Positions 37,299 through 47,880 of a stretch of 64,000 bases of DNA are shown piece by piece. Location: NCBI GenBank assembly GCA_963747375.1, contig CAVVFL010000002.1, positions 124,001 to 188,000 of the forward strand. Direction: 5' to 3'. Position 1 is the first letter of the stretch, and each line of letters opens with the position of its first letter. Source of the stretch: Sva-07 sp963747375 (GTDB taxonomy: Bacteria; Actinomycetota; Acidimicrobiia; Acidimicrobiales; Ilumatobacteraceae). Both the position numbers and the translations under genes were made by a program. The notes under the pieces are model-generated. The model searched no databases, had not been told where the DNA came from, and worked only from the letters and a program-made list of their open reading frames with translations.

Positions 37299-38246
37299 AT
37301 GGCCAAGACCATCGCATTCATCCTGTTGCGATTGATCGCCACATTGTTGGCGGTCACGTTCTTGACCTTCTTGATGGTTGCGCTGCTCCCCGGGGATCCC
37401 GTCGACACCATCTTGGGCACCGGTCCTCGCGAGCCCGGGGTGGAAGCACAGATTCGCGACGACCTGAATCTCGACGATCCATTCATCGTCAGGTACGTCT
37501 CCTGGCTCGGCGGTGCCGTGACCGGCGACCTGGGCGACTCGTACATCACCGACCAACCCGTCGCCGACACCATCAGCCAACGGGTGCCCGTCACCGCGCA
37601 ACTCGCGTTCATGGCGATCGTCATCGCCGTGGCCGTCGCGATCCCGATCGGTGTCCTCGGCGCCTACAAGCAATCGAGATGGCAGGACACGACGAGTTCT
37701 GCCGGGGTCCAGGTCGCCCTGTCGATCCCGAACTTCATCGTCGGCATCTTCCTGATCTGGCTGTTCGCCGTGAAGATGAACCTGCTGCCGGCTTCGAACT
37801 GGAACCGGTTGAGCGACGGCATCGGCGACAACCTCAAGACGTCGATCATGCCGGCGTTGGCACTTGCCCTGGGCACGATGGCGGTGTTCTCCCGCCTGAT
37901 CCGCTCGGACATGATCGCCACGCTGAAGGAGGACTACATCCTGTCGGCACGAGCCAAGGGTCTGAGCGATCGATACATCCTCTTCAGACACGCACTTCGC
38001 CCGAGTTCGCTGAGTCTGATGACCATCGTCGGTATCAGCTTCGGTGCGCTCCTCGGCGGCACCGTGGTGATCGAGACGCTGTTCGCCATTCCCGGCCTGG
38101 GATTCTCGCTCATCAATGCCATCAACGGGCGCGACATCCTCCTGATCCAGGGCATCACGGTGTTCATCGCCGTGATGTTCATCATCATCAACACGGTGGT
38201 CGACCTGCTCTACGCGGTACTCGACCCACGTATTCGTAGGAGCTGA
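37299..38246 (+). CDS. Peptide ABC transporter permease (DppB/OppB type)
   Basis: A 315-residue inner-membrane permease. First helix IAFILLRLIATLLAVTFLTF is followed by the family-typical LLPGDPVDTILG, about six helices in all, and the cytoplasmic EAA loop that docks the ATPases in EDYILSARAKGLSDRYI, then RPSSLSLMTIVGISFGALLGG. The length and order are standard for the DppB side of the pair. ATG 37299 follows a purine-rich region (ggagagcaggag). It lies 58 bases after the binding-protein stop and 2 bases before the second permease gene. The frame is intact. Confidence 0.93.
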   Translation: MAKTIAFILLRLIATLLAVTFLTFLMVALLPGDPVDTILGTGPREPGVEAQIRDDLNLDDPFIVRYVSWLGGAVTGDLGDSYITDQPVADTISQRVPVTAQLAFMAIVIAVAVAIPIGVLGAYKQSRWQDTTSSAGVQVALSIPNFIVGIFLIWLFAVKMNLLPASNWNRLSDGIGDNLKTSIMPALALALGTMAVFSRLIRSDMIATLKEDYILSARAKGLSDRYILFRHALRPSSLSLMTIVGISFGALLGGTVVIETLFAIPGLGFSLINAINGRDILLIQGITVFIAVMFIIINTVVDLLYAVLDPRIRRS

Positions 38247-38248
38247 AC

Positions 38249-39270
38249 GTGGCGACAACCGAGTCCGGGTTCCAGAAGGCACAGGACGACCAGATCGTCG
38301 TCGCACTGACCGGGGGCGTCGGTGCCGACGCCGGTGACGACTTCGTCGTGCCCCTCGGCGTCAAGCAGCCGCGAAAGTCGGTGTTCGGCGTGTTCAAGGA
38401 GATGCCGATCCTGGTCAAGCTCGGCACGATCTGGCTCGTCCTCATCTTTGCCGGTGCGATCTACGCGCAACTCGACGTCAAGGTCTTCAACGGCTCGCTC
38501 CCGCTGGCCGACCCGAACCTGCAGCTCAACGGATTCAATCCGGCCACCGGTGAGTTCGGCACCGCTTCGAGCCGCTCATGAAGCCGTCGTGGCAGCACCC
38601 GCTCGGGACCGACGCGTTGGCCCGCGACTCGTTCTCCCGGGCCGTGCACGGTTCGTACGTCAGTGTCGTCGTGGCAATCGTCTCGGTCACCTGTGGTGTG
38701 ATCGTCGGTGGTCTGCTCGGGTCGCTCGTCGGATTCGTCCGTGGAAAGACCGAGACCGCGCTGATGGCGATGATCGACGTGCTGCTGGCCTTTCCGGCGC
38801 TGGTCCTGCTGCTCGCGCTGATCTCGATCTTCGAGGTCCGTGACCTGTTCGTGATCAGTTTCGTGATCGGTCTGCTGTCGATTCCCGCGTACATGCGTGT
38901 GTCGCGGGCGAACAGCCTGGCGATCTCCAATCGTGAGTTCGTCATGGCTGCGCAGGCGATCGGCACGAAGAAGCGGACGATCCTGTGGCGCGAGATCATC
39001 CCCAACGTGATGCCGACCCTGATCGCCTATGCCATGGTCGCGGCCGCCGGCGTCATCGTGGTCGAGGGGGCGCTGTCGTTCCTCGGCCTGAGCGTGCAGT
39101 TGCCGACGCCGACCTGGGGCAACATGATCAACCAGGCCCGGCGTGACATCAAGGTCAGTTTCGGCCAGGTGCTCTACCCGGCCCTGTTCCTCACGTTCAC
39201 CGTGCTGGCGCTCAACCAGGTCGGCGACTTCTTCCAACGCCGCAGCTCACACCGCGCCTCGTCGCTCTGA
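38249..39270 (+). CDS. Peptide ABC transporter permease (DppC/OppC type, one frameshift)
   Basis: The partner permease, about 340 residues after correction. An extended cytoplasmic N terminus precedes a first helix (KLGTIWLVLIFAGAIYAQL). After a break at 38562-38569 (one base lost or two gained) the sequence resumes PLMKPSWQHPLGTDALARDS, the OppC signature region, with further helices and the EAA loop in REFVMAAQAIGTKKRTILW. The C terminus is GNMINQARRDIKVSFGQVLY, then LNQVGDFFQRR. As given, the frame would stop at 38581 and a second frame starting at 38578 would encode the transport domain without its first helix. Confidence 0.87.
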
Positions 39271-39297
39271 CGCTCACTCGGGCGCAGCGCGTACCGC

Positions 39298-39933
39298 TCA
39301 CGGGGCCGCCGGCTCCGGCGTGATGACCGCGTTCGGAGCGTGCATCGTGAGGCGGGGCAGGAGATGGTGGACCAGTGGGCCGATGCCGAGGGCGAAGACT
39401 GCCGTACCGATGCCGATCGCCCCACCCAGTGCGACGCCGACGAGCAGGATGGTGAGCTCGATACCGGTGCGTGCCACGCGGATGGAGACGCCGCGCCGGG
39501 AGAGGCCGGTCATCAGTCCGTCGCGGGGGCCGGGGCCGAGCCCGGCGCCGATGTACAGCCCGGATCCGACGGCGACGATCGCCACTCCGACGAGCATCAT
39601 GGCGATCCTGACGGCGAGTTGATCGGGTTCCGGCACGACCGGGAGGACGAGGTCGACGACCACGCCGATCTCGACGGCGTTGAGCAGCGTGCCGAGACCT
39701 GGTGTCTCGCGCAAGGGGATCCACGCCAGGAGCAGCAGCAGGCCCGTGATGATGATGACGGTGCCGACCGGGATGCCGGTGAGGTCGCTCACCCCCGTGT
39801 GGAACACGTCCCATGGCGCTGCGCCGAGGTCCGCAGCCAACAGGAGCGCGATCCCGACGCCGAACAGGGCGAGCCCGCCGATGCAACGCGCGACTCGCTC
39901 GATCGGTCGGTCGGCAGGAATGAATCGAGGCAC
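39298..39933 (-). CDS. YitT/YczE family membrane protein
   Basis: A 211-residue protein with five hydrophobic segments. The first covers about 17-35 (GLALFGVGIALLLAADLGAA) and is followed by PWDVFHTGVSDLTGIPVGTV, the characteristic first loop of YczE/YyaS/YitT-type proteins, then IGAGLGPGPRDGLMTGLSRR and a closing HHLLPRLTM. Family members are uncharacterised membrane proteins, sometimes linked to transport or regulation of secreted products. It is on the opposite strand to the importer and converges on it with 27 bases between stops. No indication of a shared role. Confidence 0.8.
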   Translation of the reverse strand: MPRFIPADRPIERVARCIGGLALFGVGIALLLAADLGAAPWDVFHTGVSDLTGIPVGTVIIITGLLLLLAWIPLRETPGLGTLLNAVEIGVVVDLVLPVVPEPDQLAVRIAMMLVGVAIVAVGSGLYIGAGLGPGPRDGLMTGLSRRGVSIRVARTGIELTILLVGVALGGAIGIGTAVFALGIGPLVHHLLPRLTMHAPNAVITPEPAAP

Positions 39934-40050
39934 CCCGGCAGGCTACGACCACAGCTCAGCGCCAGACAGCGCCGGGTCGAACGTGCCGTTCGGTCAGCTG
40001 CAACGGTGACACCTCGGAACTGTGCCACACCCCTTCGTCACACTGATCTC

Positions 40051-40703
40051 ATGATCTTCCAGACCCGTTGTGCCGGATGCGACGCCCCTGGCGTCGCCGT
40101 GTGTACCACCTGCCGATTCGCCCTCGTCGGCCCACGCCCGCGGGCGGCATCTCACGGCGTGCAGGCCGCGGTGCCGTTCACCGGCCGTGCGCGCGACGTG
40201 GTGCTCGGCCTCAAGTACCGGAACCGACGACAGGTGGCGCGACATCTCGCCGGCCTCGTCGTCAACGCGATCGTCGCCAATGGCGACCACTGCGACCTCG
40301 ACGTGGTCACCTGGGCACCGACGAGCTCCACCCGCCGACGGGCGCGCGGCTTCGATCAGGGCGAGCTGATTGCCGGCTACGTCGCCAGACAACTCGGAGT
40401 GCCGTCGCGGCGGCTCATCGAACGATGTGGCGACGACCACACCCAGACGGGTCGCTCACGCCGCGAACGCCTCGAAGGAGTGTCGTTCCGCGCTCGTCCC
40501 GGTCTGGAGGGCGCCACGTCCTCGTCGTCGACGATGTCGTCACCACCGGCGCCACCCTGCGGTCGGCTCGAGCGGCGCTCGCCGGCGCCGGAGCCGCCGA
40601 TGTCCGGCTGTACGCAGTTGCGTCGACGCCGACGGGCGTGGCGGCGGCGTCCCGGCCCGCCCATCGGCACCTCCAGGCGGTCACCACCGAGGTCGCTGCC
40701 TGA
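40051..40703 (+). CDS. comF: ComF family phosphoribosyltransferase-like protein (one frameshift)
   Basis: About 217 residues after correction. FQTRCAGCDAPGVAVCTTCR is the N-terminal zinc ribbon (two Cys pairs), followed by VVLGLKYRNRRQVARHLAG and ARGFDQGELIAGYVARQLG, both ComF signatures. After a one-base loss near 40509-40514 the PRPP-binding loop reads VLVVDDVVTTGATLRSARAA. ComF proteins are implicated in DNA uptake and replication restart; the reaction is not known. Its position just before secA matches, from memory, the actinobacterial gene order. The preceding gap (39934-40050) holds no feature I can support. Confidence 0.87.
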
Positions 40704-40742
40704 CCCGCCGCGGGTTCGAGGGCCGGTAGGATCGGACGCTGC

Positions 40743-43542
40743 ATGGGAATTCTCGATCGCATCCTCAGGGCCGGTGAAGGCAAGAAGCTCAAGGCCCTCG
40801 AAGGGATGGTGCCGGAGATCGGAGCGTTCGAACCCGAGATCTCCGCGCTGTCCGACGACGCGCTCAAAGCCAAGACGGCCGAGTTCCGCCAGCGGCTCGA
40901 CAACGGCGCAGATCTCGACGACCTCCTGCTCGAAGCCTTCGCCGTGTGCCGCGAAGCTGCCAGACGCACGATCGGCCAGCGGCATTACGACGTCCAGTTG
41001 ATGGGTGGCGCCGCGCTGCACTTCGGCTGGGTCGCCGAGATGAAGACCGGCGAGGGCAAGACGCTCGTCTCCACCCTGCCGGCGTATCTCAACGGCCTGA
41101 CCGGCAAGGGCGTCCACCTCGTCACGGTCAACGACTACCTGGCGCGTCGCGACGCCGAATGGATGGGCCAGATCCACCGCTGGCTCGGCCTCGACGTGGG
41201 CCTGATCATCCCCGGCTACCGCAACAGCCCCGACGAGAAGCGGCGGAGCTACAGCGCCGACATCACGTACGCCACCAACAACGAGATGGGCTTCGACTAC
41301 CTGCGCGACAACATGGCCCAGCGCAAGGCCGACAAGGTCCAGCAGCGCGGCCACAACTACTGCATCGTCGACGAAGTCGACTCGATCCTCATCGACGAGG
41401 CGCGTACGCCGCTCATCATCTCCGGTCGCGTCGGCGACGCCGCCAAGCTGTACTACCGGTTCGCGTCGATCGCCCGTTCGCTGCAGCGCGACGTCGACTA
41501 CGAGGTCGAGGAGGACAAGCGGGTCGTGGTGCCGCTCGAGGAAGGCATCGAGAAGGTCGAGCGGGCGCTCGAGGTCGAGAACCTGTACGACAACGTCCAG
41601 GCCAACCTCGTCCACCAGTTCACCGTCTCGCTCAAGGCCAAGGAGCTGTACAAGCGCGACAAGGACTACATCGTGCAGGGCGGCGAGGTGAAGATCGTCG
41701 ACGAGTTCACCGGTCGCATCCTCGAGGGTCGCCGCTGGTCGGAGGGCATCCACCAGGCCGTCGAGGCCAAGGAAGGGGTGAAGATCAAAGAGGAGAACCA
41801 GACGCTCGCGACGATCACCCTGCAGAACTACTTCCGCATGTACGACAAGCTCGCCGGCATGACCGGTACCGCCCAGACCGAGGCGGCCGAGCTGATGAAC
41901 ACCTACGGACTCGGCGTGGTGCCGATCCCGACCAACCGCCCGTTGGTTCGACTCGACGGCGCCGACCTCATCTACAAGACCGAAGAGGCGAAGTTCAACG
42001 CGATCATCGACGACGTCGAGCCACGCCACGAGAACGGTCAGCCGATCCTGGTCGGCACCGCCAGCGTGGCTCGCAGCGAGATCCTCGGGCGCCTGCTCAG
42101 CCAGCGAGGCATCCCGCACGAGGTGCTCAACGCCAAGCAGCACACCCGTGAGGCCGAGATCGTGACCCAGGCGGGCCGTCTCGGTGCCGTCACGGTGGCC
42201 ACCAACATGGCGGGCCGTGGTGTCGACATCCTGCTCGGCGGCAACCCCGAGGGGCTGGCCCGCCACGACGTGCTCAAGGAGGGCTACAGCGCCGACCTGC
42301 TCGTCGACGAGTACGAGCTTCCGGTGCCGTTCGACCAGATGCCCGACGACTTCAAAGAGGCGCGCACCAAGGCGTTGGCCCGCTACCAGGAGCTGCTCGC
42401 CGAATATTCGGCGCAGTGCAAGGCCGAAGGCGAGGTCGTTCGCGGACTCGGTGGCCTCTACGTGATCGGCTCCGAGCGTCACGACAGCCGACGCATCGAC
42501 AACCAGTTGCGAGGTCGTGCCGGCCGCCAGGGCGACCCCGGCGCCAGCCGATTCTTCCTCAGCCTCGACGACGAGCTGATGCGCCTGTTCGCGACCGGCG
42601 CATTGAGCTACGTCATGGGTCGCGCACTGCCCGACGACGAGGCGATCGAGGCGAAGATGGTCACCAAGGCCATCGAGCGGGCCCAGACCACCGTCGAGAC
42701 CAAGAACGCCGAGATCCGCAAGAACGTCCTCAAGTACGACGAGGTGATGAACGAGCAGCGCAAGGTGATCTACAAGCGCCGTGACCAGATCCTCGATGGT
42801 GAGGATCTCCGCTCGGCCGCCATGGAATACCTGGCCGACGCGGTCGATTCGCTGATCTCGACGCACTGCGCCTCGGCGGCCGACGACGAATGGGACCTCG
42901 ACGGTCTGGCCAAGGAACTGACGCTGTACTGGCCGAACTCGATCACCGAGGAGCAGCTGCGCAACTGCGGCGACACCGACGAGATCTACGACCTGGTCAT
43001 GGCCGACGCGACCGCTCACTACGAGCGCCGCGAGCAGGAACTCGGCGAGGAGGTGCTGCGCCAGGTCGAACGTCAGGTGATGTTGCGCATCATCGACCAG
43101 CGCTGGCGCGAGCATCTCGAGGAGATGGACTACCTCCAGGGTGGCATCAACCTGCGAGCGATGGGTCAGAAGGATCCGCTCGTCGAGTGGCAGCGTGAGG
43201 GCTTCGAACTGTTCGGCGGGATGATGACCGGCATCGCGCAGGACTTCGTGAAGTACGTCATGCACGTCCAGGTGGTCCAGAATCAGCTGCCGACGCCCGA
43301 CGAGGTGCCGGCGGTCCAGAACCTGCAGACGTCGTCCTCCGACGACGTCGAAGTGAGTGGATTCGACCAGGCAGCGCGTGCCGCCGTCGCCGAGGGCGAG
43401 CTGCCGGTCAGCGCCGATGCCGGCGGACGCTCCCGTCAAGCAGCAGACGGTGGTCAAGGACGCTTTCGACAAGACCCCGCGCAACGCGCCGTGTCCGTGC
43501 GGTTCGGGCAAGAAGTTCAAGCAGTGCCACGGCGCTGCCTGA
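40743..43542 (+). CDS. secA: Preprotein translocase ATPase SecA (frameshift before the zinc tail)
   Basis: SecA drives protein export through SecYEG. About 932 residues: Walker A AEMKTGEGKT (98-107), the DEAD-type DEVDSILIDEARTPLIISGR, the preprotein-binding region, helicase motifs GTASVARSEIL and ATNMAGRGVDILLGG, ERHDSRRIDNQLRGRAGRQG, and the C-terminal zinc motif CPCGSGKKFKQCH that binds SecB or ribosomes. One extra G near 43421 shifts the frame just before this tail; removing it yields DAPVKQQTVVKDAFDKTPRN and the stop at 43542. As given, the frame would end in an unrelated tail at 43559. The start codon is ATG 40743, 40 bases after comF. Confidence 0.97.
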
Positions 43543-43551
43543 TCCACTCCC

Positions 43552-44702
43552 ATGCGTGACTTCACATCGGATCTTCGCGACGTCGAACGGCGCCTCGGTG
43601 AGGCCGAGACCTACCTGTCGGTGAGCGACAACCGCGAACGCTTCGCCGTCCTCGAAGCCGAGATCTCCGATCCGGCGCTCTGGGACGACCAGGAACGAGC
43701 CAAGAAGCTCAACACCGAGTACGCCAACATCCGCGACGACCTCGCGGTGTTCGATCAGCTCACCGAGCAGTTCGGCGATGTCGAGGTGCTCCACGAGCTC
43801 GCCCGCGACGAAGACGACGAGAGTCAGGAGCCCGACATCGAGTCGGCCATCGCGTCGGTCAATGCGACGCTCGATCGGTTGGAGCTGCGCAGCTTGTTCA
43901 CGGGCGAGCACGACGACAGCGACTGCATCATGCAGATCAACGCCAAGGACGGTGGCGTCGATGCCCAGGACTTCGCGGAGATGCTGCTGCGCATGTACGA
44001 GCGTTGGTGCGAGCTCCGCGGGTTCACGATCACCCTCAACTACGTGTCCGAAGGCGCCGAGGCCGGCATCATGTCGGCCGAGGTGACGATCTCCGGGCGA
44101 TACGCGTACGGGCTGATGACCGCGAACGCGGGACGCACCGGCTCGTCCGGATCAGTCCCTTCGACAACCAGGGACGGCGCCAGACGTCGTTCGCAGCGGT
44201 GCAGGTGTGGCCGTTGCTCGACGACGTCGACGTCGACATCGACGACTCCGACATCCGCATGGAGGTCTTCCGGGCCTCCGGTGCCGGCGGCCAGCACATC
44301 AACAAGACGTCGTCGGCCGTTCGTCTGATCCATGAGCCGACAGGGCTGGTGGCGAGTTCGCAGGAGGAGCGCAGCCAGCTCCAGAACCGTGAGCGCGCGA
44401 TGGGCCGGCTCACGGCGATGATCGCCGCCAAGGCCGAAGAGGATCGCGCCGCCGAACTCGACGCGATCGGCGGCAAGCAGGCCCAGGTCGGCTGGGGCAG
44501 CCAGATCCGCAGCTACGTGCTGCAGCCGTATCAGATGGTGAAGGACCTGCGCACGGAGATCGAGACGAGCGACGTCACCGGCGTGCTCAACGGCAACATC
44601 GACGAGTTCGTCGAGGGCTACCTGCGCATGCGCCGCGCCCAAGGCGACGCGGCCGACGCTGATTGTCACAACCGGGGTCAGACCCCAGATGTAACAGCAT
44701 GA
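43552..44702 (+). CDS. prfB: Peptide chain release factor 2 (one frameshift; C terminus runs into a repeat)
   Basis: RF2 reads UGA and UAA and triggers peptidyl-tRNA hydrolysis. Recognised by DPALWDDQERAKKLNTEYAN, the stop-codon-reading region HRLVRISPFDNQGRRQTSF (SPF tripeptide) and the catalytic GGQ at about 245-247 in GAGGQHINKTSSAVRLIH, then LQNRERAMGRL. A G is missing in the run at 44130-44132, so the frame changes at about codon 194. This is far from codon 25, where the classic programmed +1 frameshift occurs, and has the opposite sense. The last dozen or so residues (NRGQTPDVTA) are encoded by a dispersed palindrome, which moves the stop to 44702. Confidence 0.93.
44665..44695. repeat. 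REP-like palindrome, copy 1 (imperfect), inside the 3' end of prfB
   Basis: The core ggggtcagacccc is a 13-base palindrome around a central A at 44680, flanked on the right by agatgtaac and on the left by a degenerate mirror of it (three mismatches in 15). The right part, from 44672 on, is an exact inverted copy of bases in the second element 40 bases downstream (24-base perfect inverted repeat, 44672-44695 against 44735-44758). Confidence 0.8.
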
Positions 44703-44734
44703 ACTTTGTGCCCGTCACCCCCGGCTCGCCCTCG

Positions 44735-44765
44735 GTTACATCTGGGGTCTGACCCCGGATGTAAC
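44735..44765. repeat. REP-like palindrome, copy 2 (near-perfect), between prfB and ftsE
   Basis: A 31-base palindrome around a central T at 44750: gttacatc and gatgtaac form the outer arms, ggggtc and gacccc the inner arms, with a single T/G non-Watson-Crick position that would be a wobble pair in RNA. With copy 1 it forms a larger inverted pair resembling a REPIN. The remaining bases to ftsE (44766-44829) include a purine-rich ribosome-binding region. Confidence 0.85.
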
Positions 44766-44829
44766 ACGGTGACGTTGCTGAGTCGATGACCAGGGGTACC
44801 CTTGGCGGGCCCTTCGGGGGAGTACCAAC

Positions 44830-45507
<678 letters not shown>

Positions 45508-45516
45508 ACTGAACCG

Positions 45517-46419
45517 ATGCTGTCCCGCCTCCGCTACATCCTCCGCGAAACAACCGACAGTTTCCGCCGCAACGCGACGCTCACCGTCGCGTCGATCATC
45601 ACCGCGGCGATCTCGCTGCTCGGTGTCGGTCTGACCCTGCTGAGCCAGCACGCGTTCGACAACCTGCTCGCCCGTTGGGAAGGCGGCGTCGAGATGATCG
45701 TCTTCATGAACCCGACTGCGACACCCGATCAGCTCACCCTGGTCAGCGACGCCCTCACCGCGCAGGACCAGTTCATCGAGTCGTACACGTACTGCGACGA
45801 GCAGTGTTCGCTCCAAGAGGCCGACCGGATCTTCGCCGGCGAACCCGGCGTGCGCGACCTGCTGACCGAGGACACGATCCTCACCCAGTTCAAGGCGGTG
45901 CCCACCGAGGACACCGACGTCGAACTGCTCCGGCAGGTCTCCGATGCCTTCGCCGAACTTCCCGGCGTGTACGACGTGAGCTTCGCGGAGGACCAGATCA
46001 GCCTGATCACGCAGCTGCAGAGCTTCTTCGGATTCCGACTCCTGCTGTTGTCGATCTTCCTGCTGCTCGCGGCCATCCTGTTGATCTGGAACACGATTCG
46101 CACGGCGATGTTCGCACGAAGACGCGAGATCGAGGTGATGAAGTTGGTCGGCGCGACCGACTGGTTCATCCGAGTGCCGTTCATGCTCGAAGGTCTGCTC
46201 CACGGCATCATCGGCGCAGCGGTCGCGAGCCTCGGCCTGTGGGCCTGGAACAGCCAGTGGACGACGGGCGTGCAGAACTTCCCTGACAACAGCGGGTTCT
46301 CCGCGCTCGTGGTGGTCGACGGCTACGACCAGACGGTGATGCTGATCATGCTCGCGATCGGTGCGCTGGCCGGCGCCATCGGCTCCGGTATCGCCGCCTC
46401 CCGATTCCTCGACATCTGA
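45517..46419 (+). CDS. ftsX: Cell division protein FtsX
   Basis: Membrane partner of FtsE. 300 residues with four helices: one near the N terminus (LTVASIITAAISLLGVGLTL), a large extracytoplasmic domain at about 50-165 that contacts the hydrolase or its adaptor, and three at the C-terminal end (LLLLSIFLLLAAILLIWNTI and others). RRREIEVMKLVGATDWFIRV is the conserved FtsX coupling region. Two Cys in YCDEQC of the outer domain could form a disulfide. ATG 45517. The smpB gene that often follows is not present in this window. Confidence 0.95.
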   Translation: MLSRLRYILRETTDSFRRNATLTVASIITAAISLLGVGLTLLSQHAFDNLLARWEGGVEMIVFMNPTATPDQLTLVSDALTAQDQFIESYTYCDEQCSLQEADRIFAGEPGVRDLLTEDTILTQFKAVPTEDTDVELLRQVSDAFAELPGVYDVSFAEDQISLITQLQSFFGFRLLLLSIFLLLAAILLIWNTIRTAMFARRREIEVMKLVGATDWFIRVPFMLEGLLHGIIGAAVASLGLWAWNSQWTTGVQNFPDNSGFSALVVVDGYDQTVMLIMLAIGALAGAIGSGIAASRFLDI

Positions 46420-46428
46420 GCGCGTGGA

Positions 46429-46468
46429 CCGTTCACGGGTCCTGTGTGGATCCGTTCACGGGTCCTGT
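46429..46468 (+). repeat. 17-base direct repeat downstream of ftsX
   Basis: ccgttcacgggtcctgt occurs at 46429-46445 and again at 46452-46468, 23 bases apart. The surrounding stretch 46420-46594 is non-coding and holds no hairpin or promoter I can support. The repeat period of two helical turns would suit two bound protein dimers, but it may be a simple duplication. Confidence 0.7.
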
Positions 46469-46594
46469 CACCGGCACAGCGTCGAGGCGTGCGGCCTGCG
46501 GCCGGTCCTCGACACTGCCCCGGCGCCACCCGTTCACTCGCTGAGCGGCGAGTGTGGTTCTGCTGACGGGTCTGGCTGTCGCTACGTTCGCCTC

Positions 46595-47459
46595 ATGGAG
46601 TATTCGGAAATTCTGTATGACGTGGCCGATGGCATTGCGACGATCACGTTGCATCGCCCGGAGCGGATGAACGCGTTCACGGGGACGATGATGCACGAGG
46701 TCATCTCGGCGTTCGACCAGGTCGACGCCGACGATGACGTGCGCGCGGTGATCGTCACCGGGTCGGGGGAGCGGGCATTCTGCGCCGGTGCCGACCTCGG
46801 GAGCGGAGGCGACACGTTCGCCAAGGGCGGCAGCGACATCCAGACCGAGGTGGGTGTGCCGCGAGACGGGGGCGGCATGGTGTCGCTGCGGATCTTCGAC
46901 TGCACCAAGCCGGTCATCGGGGCGATCAACGGCGCGGCCGTCGGCGTCGGCGTGACCATGACGCTTGCCGATGGACATCCGGCTGGCGTCGGACACGGCC
47001 CGATTCGGGTTCGTGTTCGCTCGGCGAGGCATCGTGCCCGAAGCCTGCTCGTCGTGGTTCCTCCCGCGTCTCGTGGGGATCAGCACCGCCGCCGAGTGGT
47101 GCTACACGGGTCGGGTCTTCCCCGCCGCCGAGGCGCTCGAACGTGGCCTCGTTCGCAGTGTTCACGCTCCGGACGCTCTGCTGCCCGCGGCGAGGGAACT
47201 CGCACGAGAGATTGCCGACAACACGGCGCCGGTCTCGGTGGCGCTGACCCGCCAGATGCTGTGGCGGATGCTGGGAGCCGACCATCCGATGGATGCTCAC
47301 CGCGTCGACTCGCGGGGCATCTTGTCGCGTGGCGCGAGTGCCGATGCGAAGGAAGGTGTGGAGAGCTTTCTCGAGAAGCGACAGCCCGTCTATCCGGTCA
47401 AGGTCAGCAATGGCCTGCCCGAGATCTTCCCCGATTGGGTCGAGCCCGAGTTCCACTGA
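46595..47459 (+). CDS. Enoyl-CoA hydratase/isomerase family protein (one frameshift)
   Basis: Crotonase-fold enzyme acting on acyl-CoA, probably in fatty-acid or related oxidation. 287 residues after correction: GIATITLHRPERMNAFTGTM, RAFCAGADLGSGG (first oxyanion-hole segment), KPVIGAINGAAVGVGVTMTL (second oxyanion-hole segment), then after an extra G near 46970 MDIRLASDTARFGFVFARRG, with the Glu-equivalent position replaced in the loop IVPEACSSWFLPRLVG, and FLEKRQPVYPVKV at the end. The exact substrate is not evident. The start ATG 46595 lacks a strong ribosome-binding site. No obvious operon partner is adjacent. Confidence 0.87.
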
Positions 47460-47588
47460 ACCCCGGCTCGGTCCGGTCGGTGACGTTTGACACGTCGAGG
47501 TGCGGGAATTCCTCAAGTCGTTCGAGGTTGTTACCGATGTCTTGAACAACGCAAGACACGGACCACACAGAACGAAACGGGAACTGCG

Positions 47589-47801
47589 ATGACGACGATG
47601 TTGATGGAACAGCTGAAGGCCGGCGACGTGATCGAGATGAAGACGCCGGACAACGACGTGATCACGGTGCTGGTGCTGCTCGCCACCGACGACGCCCTCG
47701 TCCTCGACCCGTGCAACGACCAGACCCCCTTCGTGATCAACACCGAAGAACTCGTCGAGTACCGCAGGTTCGACGCCGAGTCGATGTTCGCCGACGCCTG
47801 A
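47589..47801 (+). CDS. Small acidic hypothetical protein
   Basis: 70 residues, not recognised. MTTMLMEQLKAGDVIEMKTP is followed by NDVITVLVLLATDDALVLDP and a closing EELVEYRRFDAESMFADA. The alternating hydrophobic strands suggest a small beta-barrel, and the composition is strongly acidic. I accept it as coding because it begins with ATG after gaaacgggaactg, has the locus codon bias and stands alone between convergent-free genes. The 129-base gap before it (47460-47588) shows only a possible promoter-like segment (ttgaacaacg) and no hairpin. Confidence 0.6.
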   Translation: MTTMLMEQLKAGDVIEMKTPDNDVITVLVLLATDDALVLDPCNDQTPFVINTEELVEYRRFDAESMFADA

Positions 47802-47880
47802 GCGTCAGCCGGACCCGTGAGGGTCCTCACAGATCTTCCGAAGCGATCCCCCTTCTCGCTTCCGGGAGAATCCCCCTAGC

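Noticed and set aside
40377..43565. Long open frame of 1062 codons on the minus strand opposite secA
   Set aside because: It mirrors the secA codon pattern, is rich in Val/Leu/Asp/His without motifs, and secA is unquestionably the real gene.
43552..43640. Programmed +1 frameshift site of prfB
   Set aside because: The reading frame is continuous through the first 190 codons, and there is no in-frame UGA at the expected place.
46429..46468. CRISPR-like repeat spacing
   Set aside because: Only two 17-base copies with a 6-base spacer and no cas genes; too short and too few for an array.
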